A stretch of 64,000 nucleotides of DNA from Macrotis lagotis (lineage: Eukaryota; Chordata; Mammalia; Peramelemorphia; Peramelidae): NCBI RefSeq assembly GCF_037893015.1, contig NC_133658.1:882302893-882366892 (forward strand). The letters are read 5' to 3'. The notes under the pieces were generated by a model. The model saw nothing but the letters and a program-made list of their open reading frames with translations, did no database searches and had not been told where the DNA came from. Of this stretch, positions 12,201 to 24,200 are shown one piece after another; position 1 is the first letter of the stretch; each line of letters begins with the position of its first letter. A program made the position numbers and the translations under genes.

Positions 12201-15200
12201 CAAGGCCCCATCTATGAATACAGTTGTTTATGGTCCTGAAAAAAAAGCACATACAGTTCTTTTACATTTTTTTCATAGTATTTTATTAGTAATATTGAGA
12301 TGCCTGCTGAATGTTTTGGTGGAAAGTTTTTGAGCACAGGGAAAAGGTTCCATGGAATAAATATTTCCTTTCTGACTTACATGCACCATCACTTAAGTGC
12401 CACTAATGATTGGGGTGCTACAGTGTCCAAATCAGAAATCTGATGGTTTTCCTCATGGTATAATAAGCAAATCTTTGTCCCAGTCCAGACTCAGAATTTA
12501 AAAGCCTGGGCCAGTCCTGGGTGGAGCTCTTGCCTTTCTCCAGCAGGCTAAGTCCAGGAGGGTCTCCATAAGCCACCCTTAGAAGGGGCCAAATTATTTT
12601 ACCATCTGGGAGAAACTGACAAAAAGTGGGATTTAATAACAATAAGAAAATCACTCTTCGTATTTTGCTTTTCTAACTTTATAAACCATTGTTGTTTTTT
12701 GTACTTCTTGGGTTGGAAGGACACTATGGCCCAGGCCTCAAAGTAAAGTGTGATATTCAGCATGAAAATGTGCCTTTTGCTGATGGGGTACTATGGAAAT
12801 AGAAAGGAGCTGTTGTGGCCAGGGAGCTGCCAGTTAGGACTTTGCTCTTTGAAGTCAAAGTTGATTAATGGAATTCTAGAACTGGAATCAATTCTAAAGC
12901 CCCTAAGTTCCTCATTCTACAGGGGAAGATATTGAGGCTCCAAAGGGGAAGTGATGTGCCCAGTCCCAGAGCCTCGAACCCACAATTCAGGTCTTCTCTG
13001 GTTCAGGTTGTGACTCTTTCTCTGGTTACCTATTCCCAGCAGAAGGCAAAGACCCTGGGAGTCAGGGGGTTTCAATCCTGCCTTACTGCTTACTAGCTGG
13101 GGACCTGGCAAAGTCACTAATAGTCTCTTGATTTCTTTTGGCTTCCATTTTTTCATTTGTGTAATGAGAAGGTTGGAGGGGCTTAGTAACTTCAAAAATC
13201 CCTTCCAACTTCAAGGCCATGATCCTGTGCTTGGGCTTTCTGCCTTTTCCAAGCTTTATCTTCATGGTTAAGCATTCCAGCTCCACACTACCCCCCCCAC
13301 TCTAGAATCCTCTGTGCCTTTGTCCTGCCTCATCTTGTGACAAATCTCATCCTGAACTTTTCCCATCATCCGCCTCCTCTCCTGGCAGCTAAGCTGACTC
13401 AGTACACTCCTTATTCATTTGAAGCTTTGTGCACCAAGGCAGTTCTTTTATTCCTCCCCAATTGATCCCCTCATTCTTGAGAGATATTATTCCGAACTTC
13501 CTCTTTCCTTCTCAAGTTTCCGACCTCTCTCTCCTCTCCATAGTTGAAGAGCTTGCCTCTAACTGGAATGATGTGAGGGTAAAATGAAATCATATTTACC
13601 AAGTGCTTAGGACAGTGCCTGGTTCATCCTAGGCATGACTAAGGTTTCTTCTCTTTCTCCCCCCCATCTACTGCCTCTGTCCAGTTCCTCATCACCTTTT
13701 GACTAGATTATGGCAACAGCTTCCCACTTAATCTTCCTGTCTCAAGTCTCCTTTTGCCTCCAATTCATACTAAACACAGATTTCACAGGGATTTCCCTTA
13801 ACCAGAAGGGATAAAAGTAGCCTGCCCTCCCAGCCCCGCCCCCTTCCTCTTGTCCCCTCACTCTGGGATCTGGCCACTCTAGTCTTCTCTCTCTACACTC
13901 TTGCTGTGGCCATCCTTCTCACCTTACCTTTGCCTCCTAGAACCCTTCTTCATCTGTAAGTAGTAGCTTAGGCCTCACCTTCTACTGAAAGCTCTTACTG
14001 ATTGACTTCTCCCCTCCCCATCCCACCTCACTCCCCATGCCCCAACTTGATCAGAGCCCTCCTCTCTCCTGATTCCTCAGATTGATTTGTGTTTGTAGTC
14101 CTGTATTTATTCTTTATATCCATGCTTCCCAGGGGAAGTGGGAGTTTCCTGAAAATAGGAATTGTTTCACATCCCTTTTACTTTCTCTCCAGTGACTCAC
14201 TAGAGTTACAGAAACTGGCCATACGTTGATTGTATTATCCAAGTGATGAAAAGAATTTAACTTCCATAATAGAATTTGATTTTTTTTCCTTTTTAGATTG
14301 AAAAAAATTATTTGCATGGATGTGACACTTTTTCTTCTTTTGAATTTCTTTTTTTTTTAGGTTTTTTTTTTGTAAGGCAAACAGGGTTAAGTGACTTGCC
14401 CAAGGCCACACAGCTAGGTAATTATTAACTGTCTGAGGCCAGATTTGAACCCAGGTCCTCCTGACTCCAAGGCCAGTGCTTTATCCACTACACGCCGCCC
14501 CCTTCTTTTGAATTTCAGTCGTGTAGATGTGTGCATGTATATACATGTGTGTGTTTTAACAATATAGAGTCATTTTTCAACTGCAGACAAGAAGGGAATA
14601 ACAGATGGTATACTTGTTCTTTCTTATAGGACTGAGATAACTGAAAGTCACAAAATGAAATCTATAGGGGGCAGCTAGATGGCACAGTAGATAGAGCACT
14701 GGCCCTGGAGTCAGGAGGACCTGAGTTCAAATCTGGCCTCAGACACTTAATAATTACCTAGCTGTGTGGCCTTGGGCAAGCCACTTAACCCCATTGCCTT
14801 GCCCCCCCCCCAAAAAAAAAACCTTACCAAAATGAAATATATATATATAATAAAGGCTTTTCTTAGTGATTGAGGGGAGAGGGTCATGTAGACTACTGAT
14901 ATGAGAAGAAACTAGGCAAAAGCTGATTCATCTTTCTAAACCTGTTGTCCTTCAGGGCTGCCAACGGATCGTAGAAGACTGGCAGAGAATCCTCATGGTC
15001 CGGTCTCTTGTGGTCAACCCCCATGAGGACATGAGAACATGGCTTAAATATGCAAGTTTGTGTGGCAAGAGTGGAAGATTGGTGAGTCCCATCTACTTAG
15101 CTGCTTCCCACCCCGACTGGCATCAGGAGAAAGTCTCGGGAAGGGGGATGAGCATGCTGAGGCCAAACCTGCTTATAACCTATTCTCTTCAACTTATTTT

Positions 15201-18200
15201 TAAGGCACTTGCTCATAAAACTTTAGTATTGCTCCTGGGAGTTGACCCCTCTAGACAACTAGACCATCCATTGCCAACTGTCCATCCCCAAGTGACTTAT
15301 GCCTACATGAAGCACATGTGGAAGAGTGCACGAAAGGTCTGTATCCTCCTTTGTCTTCCCTTCCCTTCCCTTCCCAAGGAAACTCTCTTCAACTTGGTCT
15401 GTGAAACCACCTGACCAGTTTTGATCACTGAACAATCTGTGATTTCATTGTCAAGGGTCAAAGATCAGAGCTGTCTCCTGATCTCAGCCCTTTTAACATT
15501 CCCACCTGACCTGTTTCTCATCACTTCTCTTTTTTAAAGAAGGAAAGTAAGTTCTAGGCCATCAGGACTTGTGCTCCTAATAGTTAGACAGTTAGATAGA
15601 TTTCAAAACATACCTGTCTGAAGAAATTATCCATGTGCCACAGGCTTTCTGGGCATTATCGCTGAGTGATATGACTTGCACATCCAAAATGTGTTAAGTC
15701 ACAAAGAAAGCCTAGTCCTTGCTCTTTCTAAACAAATTGAGTGACTGGACATTCAGGTCATCTATTTTGAAAAGTAGAGGCTCTGAAACTGTCTCCTGGA
15801 AACTTTCCTGAGACCAATTTGGTTTGTTCAGGATTTCACTATTCTCTTCTTTCTGTCATCAAACTGGAATTCACAAGCAACAACACCCAAGGTGTAGTGA
15901 TGCCAGAACCAGGGGGAAAGTCATGTTGGGAGCCAGCATCACATTCCTCCTGTTCCCTTTAAAGAGAAGCCCTTTGGAAATGGGACTGCCCCTGGTTTGT
16001 TTTTAAAATTGCACTAAACTATGTTAACAAAAAATAAATGGCCCCATGTGAGACCAGTCTTTCCCTGGAGCCTGACCAATGAGTAATTCAGATAGAACTG
16101 GCCAAAACTGGCACCTGCTTTGGCCATTTTCTCAGTCAAGGGGAGGGAGAACAATGATATCACCCCCTTCCCTCTCCACTATCATTACCACATGGCAGAG
16201 AAAGGGATGGAGATCAGCACTTAATAACTATTCTGTGGTTTTACTGGAGACTTTTTCTTCAGCATGGGGAGAAGGTACTTCTGGATGTCGCTACTGATCT
16301 GTCTGGGTGAAGAGTCTACTTTGAAAGGGATTTGGCTCAGTATTCCTTAGAATGTCTCCCAGAGTGTTAGCCACTGTTCTTGGACCCTAGTCCCTTGGTC
16401 CTCTCCTGAGATTTTCACCTACAAATGATCCAAGGTTCTGTCTCCAAAGAGTGAGGACTCTGTTGAGTTTGCTTTTTGAGAGGGTCTGGTGTTCTTCTCA
16501 TTTCTGCTGAGTCTGCCAGCCCACAAATTTGTGATGCACAGTCTAATCTCCTCCAGTCAAATGGAAAAAACAGAAGGACCAATTTTGGCCAGTGTAGATA
16601 TGAAGGCTATCTTGATTTCCAGCCCAGATTATACCATGGGACTTCTGGGTAACCTCTCAAGAATGTGACTACTACCTTGTTGTATGGCTATGGTGGTGAG
16701 TCTCAGTCTAAGGCTATTGCAAATTCTGGGGCTTGGCTTTAAAGCTTTGGGCCTAGAAAGGTCCCATTAGCCCACTGTGGGAACCATTGTGGCTTTGACC
16801 TGGCTCTGGGAGCCATTAGGTAAATGTCCATGTCCTCACTTGATCCTTCTGACCATATGTGAGTAGCTGAGTCTTAGGTGAATCCTCCCATTCTGGAGTA
16901 GATGAAAGAAAGCTAAGAGGCAACAACACTACTCCCCAAATGAACCCAGTTTTGGAGGGCTTTTTAGTCCCCACCCATGCTTTTTAGAAAGAAGAAGCCA
17001 TCAATTAAGCATTTGTCATTCCTTGACTGAAAGCATTAGTCATAGCTCCCAAAAATTCACAGTACCCTACTTTAATCATCTGTCATTGCTTTAGTACAAA
17101 TTACTTTGGTCCCTTAAGGAATTCCATGAAAGTAAGTTCTCATTGGTTGAGAGCTAGCCTCTTGTTTTGACATTCCTAAGAGGGAAGAGATCTGATCTCC
17201 TCCTTGCCCCTCCAAGGGTATCCTCAACCATCCACTTTTCACTGGACCACCTTGGCAAGTCTGGAAGACAGGAAGGTCTTCTCATCTTAAGAAATGCAGC
17301 TAGTGGTAGAGACCTTTCCCTGACCATGATGTGGAGTTTGAAATCTACCCTAGCTTCAAGGTTTGAAATCATTCTGTGCTGAATTTTTGTGATAATGATC
17401 ATATCAGTTGTTTCACACAAATCCTTGCATTTCAGCTCTCCCAGGACTGCTCTCTTTAAAGAGAAAGGCTCCCTGATCCTGTCACAAACCTGAGGGATTC
17501 ACACAGTTGCGTTTTTGTTTTTGTTTTCGTTTTTTTCAAAACCATTCTTTCTACCTGAAGACAGGTGCCTGTGGTAAATGATGGATTCCACTTTTGAAGA
17601 CAGGTGTATTGTTAATATCTGTATTTCAGCTCTGTTCTCTATGTGTGGATTCACTACCTGATGAATTGCTTGCCATGCTATTCTAGATCTGGGATAAAAC
17701 CCTGTTTCATCCTATGAATTTATCATCATGTTAGAAAATAATTGAGGTTGTCTTCCCTACTTCCTCATCCCCCCTCCCCCAAAAAAAGCAACAAGTTATT
17801 TCTGGCTAAGAGATCCCTGTCTTAGTCTTCTTAAATGTTTCTTTTGGGGCCCTTTTTATAGGAAAAATATGAACAGCTTGCCACTTGATGATGGCCAAGA
17901 TTCAGTAATGGCTCTCATGATTGTGTTTATTTCAGTGGTTGATTTTTTCCTCCCTTCTCTAAGGAAAGAGGCATAAGTGGCTTCTATTAGAAAGTGTCCC
18001 TATTTTGCACACAACTGCCCATTCTTCATATCAGTGAATTTGGATTATGCTTGCTCTCCCATTTGTGTGTTCCACACTTGCACATTCTGTTCATCTTAGC
18101 CTCTGGAGAGCTTTCAAAATGGAATAGACACCATCTGTCATGAGTATTAACAAACATTGTCATGGCTAGTTTAGCAATTTATTTGTCTAGAGGCATGAGG

Positions 18201-21200
18201 CATGGCCAGAACTCATCAAACCCCTTCTGTCTCTAACCACAATTCTGAACTTTACTGTAGGTGAGCCCCCTGCCACACATCTCTCCTTTTTTTCTCTTTC
18301 CCCCTCACCGCGCCCCCAAAACACTCATCCACACTTCAGCTTTAGTTTACATTACCTCTCACCTCGGGGTTTGGCATTAGGTCACAATGCCTTAAGAAAT
18401 GCTAAAAATCTTTGCTTCTTGACCCAGTCTTAAAGTTAGCAGACATGTCCCTCTCTAGTCCTGCCTTTCCCTGACCATCTTACAGCTTAACAGCTGCATC
18501 AACAATGAGAAACTTCATCAACCTCATTTCCTCTTGAGCTAGACTAATTTGACCTCCTTTGGAAGCTCTTTTTCACTTCCTTGCTTGGGTGTCTAGGCCA
18601 GTCCCATCTTGTAAAAAAGCCCACCCTCTTTTCCACCTGCCCTTCCTGTGCTGAGCTGGCCCCTCTCCCTCAGCATCCACACCCTTTCAGACTGAGTCAG
18701 TGGCTACCTGGCCATGGGCCAACCCACACAGGGTCGCTCCTGACACTCTGCTCTGTTCCAGATTGATGCCTTCCAGCACATGCAGCACTTTGTACAGACT
18801 GCGCAGCAGCAGGCACAACACGCCATTGCCGCCGAGGACCAGCAGCGCAAGCATGAGCTCCACAAGCTCATGGCCCGGTGTGTAGCAGCTCTTTCCCCAA
18901 GACCTTCTGGATCTGTCACCTCCCCCTCCCAACTAGAATGTTCCCCATTAGATGATCCCACAGCAACACCTCATTTCAGCTTCTTTTCTCTATTCAGGCA
19001 CACTGTAGTACAAAGAGAGGACCCTTGGATTTAGCGTCACAGGCTCTGGGTTTGAATCCTGCCTCTGCCTATTACTCTGTGGCACTTTCCCCCTAGGGTC
19101 CTGTAACCCTTGGACCTGCACCAACCCCCAGTTGGGTTGAACCTCAGTAGTTGCCCAGCCCATCATCAGCCTTGGTGCTTGGAGTGAGAAAGAAGAGGGA
19201 AAGGAGGGTGACTCCAAATGTGATCTCCCTAAGACCCCATTAGCAGAAAAGCTTTTTTCTGTAGAACAGGTTTTCATCAGCTTCTAAGCAACTTGTGCTC
19301 TCAGGGCAGGCATCGTTGACCTAAAGCCCCTCCCCAAGCTTCTTTCACCCCATGTTCTCCAGATATCCTGGCAACCCTGGGGAATTCCAATCTAGCAGCA
19401 TAGAGCCCAGAGGCCACAGTTATAGTTCTAGTTAGCAAGTCCCTGGACCTCGGGGTTTGAGAAATGACCCAGATAGTTTACACCTGGCCAGAAGGACCTC
19501 AGCCTTTTAGAGAAAGAAGTTGACCCATTCCTGAACCTGGGCCTCTCATCCTAAGGAATCCCTTTCTGATGTGCCTTGGCTCCACTAGGTGCTTCTTGAA
19601 GCTGGGCGAATGGCAGCTGAATCTCCAAGGCATCAACGAGAGCACCATCCCAAAGGTCTTACAGTACTACAGCGCCTCCACAGAGCATGACCGCAGCTGG
19701 TACAAGGTAACAATGAGCAGCACAGGCCTAGGGAGGAAGCATCACGAAGTAGTGTGCCTCAGAGATGCCTCTGGGCGCGCTCGAGGACCCTGTGGTAACC
19801 TTTTTGCTTCACCCACCTCAGCTGGTGAAGGAAATTCCTGACCACTAAGGTCACAAGGGATGACCGGCCTTCTCAGACTCAGTTTGCTCCCCAGAGTCAC
19901 TTGAGCTACATCATACAAGGGTGGCTGGAGGGACACAGCTGGGGGAGGAAGAGAGCAGTTGTTTTTGGCTGCCTGTTCTCCTCACGGGATCCAAAGAGAA
20001 CCCTGAGGACCTCAACTTCCTATAGGCCAACTCTTCTCTCCCAATCTTTCATTTTCAGTCCTGTCTTGTGCTCAGCCCTAGACATTAACTTTTCTCTGTT
20101 TATGCTGGAAAATTTGAAAAGCATCCTGTTAGGTCACAGGAAATGTGTCAAAAAATAAATAACAAGATTTAGAAACATATGAAAGATATTATTCAGTAAT
20201 GAAAAACTATTTCTTGGTGGTGAGTTTAGCAAGACACCAATTTTTCTCCTTTAGGAATCTCTTTAGGTGAGGCCATATCATCACAGGCAAGCTCTTTTGT
20301 TTTTGGTTTTTTTGCTAGGCAATGGGGTTAAATGACTTGCCCAAGGCCACACAGCTAGGTAATTATTAAGTGTCTGAGACCAGATTTGAACTCAGATACT
20401 CCTGACTCCAGCCAGGGCCGGTGCTCTATCCACAGCACTACCTAGCTGCCCCCAACACAGATCTTTTGGACATTTTGTAGACTTTTAAAGTTGGTAGAGA
20501 AATGCTGATGAGATACTTTTAGGGCATTTATTTCCACATCCTTAACTTGTGAGGAGGAGTAGGCCTTATTAGAATGGCCAGGATTCATGTCCCACCTCTG
20601 CTGTATGCTGGCGGGGTAGCCCAAGGCAAATCACCAACTTCTCATGGGGTGCTGGCTGACATTGCTCTAGGGAGTTTCCTCATCTGGGAAATTCCTCCTT
20701 CCCTAAGGAAGAAACAAAAATCCATGTCCACCCTCTAGGTTTGTGCTTTGTGGGGAGGCAGCGTCACCTGATGGCTGTAGAGGCCAGCCCCAGCTTGTCC
20801 TCAGATAGCAAGATAGTTCATTTGACCTCGCAGGGCCCATATTTCTTCCTGTAACATGCAGGGTTGGAATAGATGACCTCCCAAATCCCTTCTAGATCTA
20901 AAATCTTTGAAAAGAACAGTCTTTGTTCAAAACATGCTTTTGTAGAAGGGGTGAAAGTATAGAAGCAATTTTCAAAAGGATTACTCATTGTTCATGACTA
21001 CTATATCAAAGAATCTCCAGATCACTAATAACAAGAGAAATGCCATCAAAACAACCCTATCCAGCAATGGACAAAAATGAGGAAGCAAGAATCCGTTTTG
21101 AAGGTTATGGAAAGATAGGCACATCGTTCATATTTTGTTGGGGGAGCTGTGATTGAATCTAGGAATTTAGGATAGTGGTTCGGAATTTTGCCCTTTGACC

Positions 21201-24200
21201 CCAGTTTCTGGTTCTGGGAATGTAACACAAGAAAATAAGTGACAAAAAGAAAAACCTGGGGCAGCTAGGTGGCGCAGTGGCCTTGGAGTCAGGAGTGCCT
21301 GAGTTCAAATCCAGCTTCAGACACTTAACAGTTACCTAGCTGTGTGGCCTTGGGCAAATCCCTTAACCCCATTGCCTTGCCAAAAAAAGAAAAAAGAAAG
21401 AAAGACCCTGTAGACACCCAAATATTTATTTAAAAAAACATTTTGAGGAGTGAGAAAGATGTGGAAATAAAATAAGATGCCTCTCAATGGGGTTATGGTA
21501 GAGAAATGTAATGGATAGTACTGTGCCGGAGAAGAAGTACTGAATATCCTGAATGCAGAGGAATGTGGAAAGATGAGTAGCAACTGCAGTGGATTGAAAT
21601 AAGCACGGTGTGCTTCAGAAGCCAGTCATTGAAAGCTGTGCTGTGCATGGGACAGTGGGACAATCACTAGCTCTGGAGTCAGAAGCCCTGGGTTCAAATC
21701 CCTCTCTGACTCACTTGTGTGATCTTGAGAAGTCACTTCCCTTCCTTGAGGCCCCTGCTTCCTCCTCTGTAAGATAAGAGGTTTGAACCAGCTGCTCTGC
21801 AAGGTCCCCCTCTGCTCTGGATCAGGATTCTGTAACTGGGCCACAACCAGTACAAATCAGCAGCTCCACCACTACTGAGAGTATATTGGGTGCCAGCTAA
21901 GTCACAGCACGAGAACCTGAGGAACCAAACTGAATGAAGGGCACAGGCAGGTCAACATCCCTCATCATCTGCATCCAAGCATTATACCATTGTAGATAAG
22001 CACATATTCACTTATCAAAGAAATTCAGTGCATTAGCTGTTTGCTAAACCAACAGCTGCAATAATTAGTAAAACTTGAGTGTGTAGCACAAAGATCCCAA
22101 AATAAATGCAGTGCAGTAGGTGGAATGAGATCGACCCAAATAGCTGAAGTCCTAAGTAAAATATTCTAGCAACTGAGCCCTAGGACAGACCAAAAGAGGA
22201 GACCTCTTCCTGCAGTGGGCAGTGGGCATCAGGGAAGATTTGATGGAGAAGGTTAGAGATCTAGGCCAAGGGCATTAGAAAAGAGTTCCAACAGGTAGAA
22301 TGAGAGACGGAAAGATTTCTCTCAGCCATGGGAACTATAGGCATAGAGAAATGTTGGTGAGACCAGGTGGGATGTATTCAAGAGAATGAGTAGGGAAAGA
22401 AAGATTAAATTTAAATTATATTGACCATTCTAGAGTCAAGCACAAAAATGTGAGCAGTTTGAGAAAGATTTTCAACAAGAGAGAAAATAAAGGATGATCA
22501 CTTAAGATAAATTGTCTTGAACCTCAGTATATAGTACTGACTAAACAGTGGTCCACATGAAGAAAATCTGGGATCCTTAGGGGCCTGCAATATAAGTCAG
22601 CACTGTAAAAGGGAGATTAAAAAAAAACAAAACCCAGTGCATTTCCATTGTGTCCAAAGTGTGAGAGGGGATGGTCCTGTTGTGTACTGTGAGAATACAG
22701 AAGCTCCTTGTTCCACATAGTATTTGGTTTGGAGTACTACATTGTAGGGAAGACAGTCACAACCATGGAATGTTGTACCTTTGTGGAGTTCACTTGGAGG
22801 GTAGCCTGGGGGGAAAAAAAGACAACAATCATGGAATTCAGAATTTTCAGGACCTTCATTACTGATCAACTAATCCAATCCATATCCAATAGAACTCCCT
22901 GTGCCTGACTTGTGAAAGAGCATTCCGAGCTCGAGCTGGTATTGGTCTAATCAGCCACAGTCGGACATATTGTAATTTGTCTCAAACATAATGATGTCAT
23001 TTCGGTCTTCTTTGATAACAAAGGATAGGAATCAACCAACCAAACCATCCTCACCTCTTCTGGAACACCTCCAAGGAAAAGGAGCCTCCTCCCCAAACTC
23101 TCACAGCAGCCCAGCCTGCTTCTAGAAACCTCTAGGTGCTAGGGAATATCTACATTTACCTCTTTGTACCATGATCCACAGCTTCTGGTCCTGCCCTTTG
23201 AGGCCAGTCTCTCCTCCAAGGGAACCCTTTGCACACTCAAGAATAACTGCTGATGGGGCAGCTAGGTGGCACAGTGGACAGAGCACCGGCCCTGGAGTCA
23301 GGAGTACCTGAGTTCAAATCCAGTCTCAGACACTTACTAATTACCTAGCTGTGTGGCCTTGGGCAAGCCATTTAACCCCATTGCCTAGCAAAAACCAAAA
23401 GAATAATTGCTGAGACCACTTGAAGTTTCTCTTCTTAGTCCTAGAGCAGCCACATAGGAGGAGAATAGGCAGGTTTGTTTGATTCATCCTGGAGGGCTGA
23501 GCTCAGGGCAGTGAGGAGAAGCTGCAGAAAGGCCTGGGAGTAGCAAAAACCATCTAGAGGCAGGGACTGGCTGACAGTTGTCCAGGGAGTTGTGGAAGGG
23601 ATGCAGAAACAGGAGCTAAGTCAATGAGGTCTTGACTCTGGGTCTTCTTGACCCTTGAAAACCAGCCTCACTTGCCCCTGCCCCACATCTTTGTCTGATC
23701 TCCCCACAGGCCTGGCATGCCTGGGCAGTCATGAACTTTGAAGCAGTGCTACACTACAAGCATCAGAACCAGGCCCGAGATGAGAAGAAGAAACTCCGTC
23801 ATGCCAGTGGGGCCAGTGTCACCAGTGCCCACACAGAGGGCAGCAACAGCGAGAGCGAGGCTGAGAGTGCAGATAACAGTCCAGTCCCCTCACCAGTGCA
23901 GAAGAAAGTCACCGAGGTGCATGAGGGTGGTGGGGGTGGGGACCCTGATGGAAGAGAACAGTCCCTTCTCCCAGTCCATGCAGGAAAAGGTCCCCAAGGT
24001 ATATGCACATGTGCATATGGACATGTGTATCCAAAGAGGACAGCCCCCTCCTCTCACTTGTGTAGAAAGAGGTCCCAAAGAATGTTGGGGAGCTGAGCAT
24101 CAGTGAGCATGTGTGTGTGGAAGTGGGGTGCTGTATGGCAGGGCCTGCTGGCTTAGGACCAACACCAGAGCTGAAACTAAACTCCTTGAACTCGATCCTG

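Noticed and set aside
14667..14740. tRNA gene suggested by A and B box sequences
   Set aside because: The boxes belong to the tRNA-derived head of the SINE. No cloverleaf or acceptor stem is present, and the same holds for the other copies.
15082..15204. Treating the 41 stop-free codons as constitutive coding sequence
   Set aside because: Splice sites are good on both sides and the spliced protein matches human exactly at the junction. Kept only as a possible retained intron.
23917..24096. Extension of the linker-exon frame past its donor ([12 protein letters not shown] and on)
   Set aside because: The frame continues only by chance into the duplicated units. The next exon joins correctly from 23,916, and human has no such extension.
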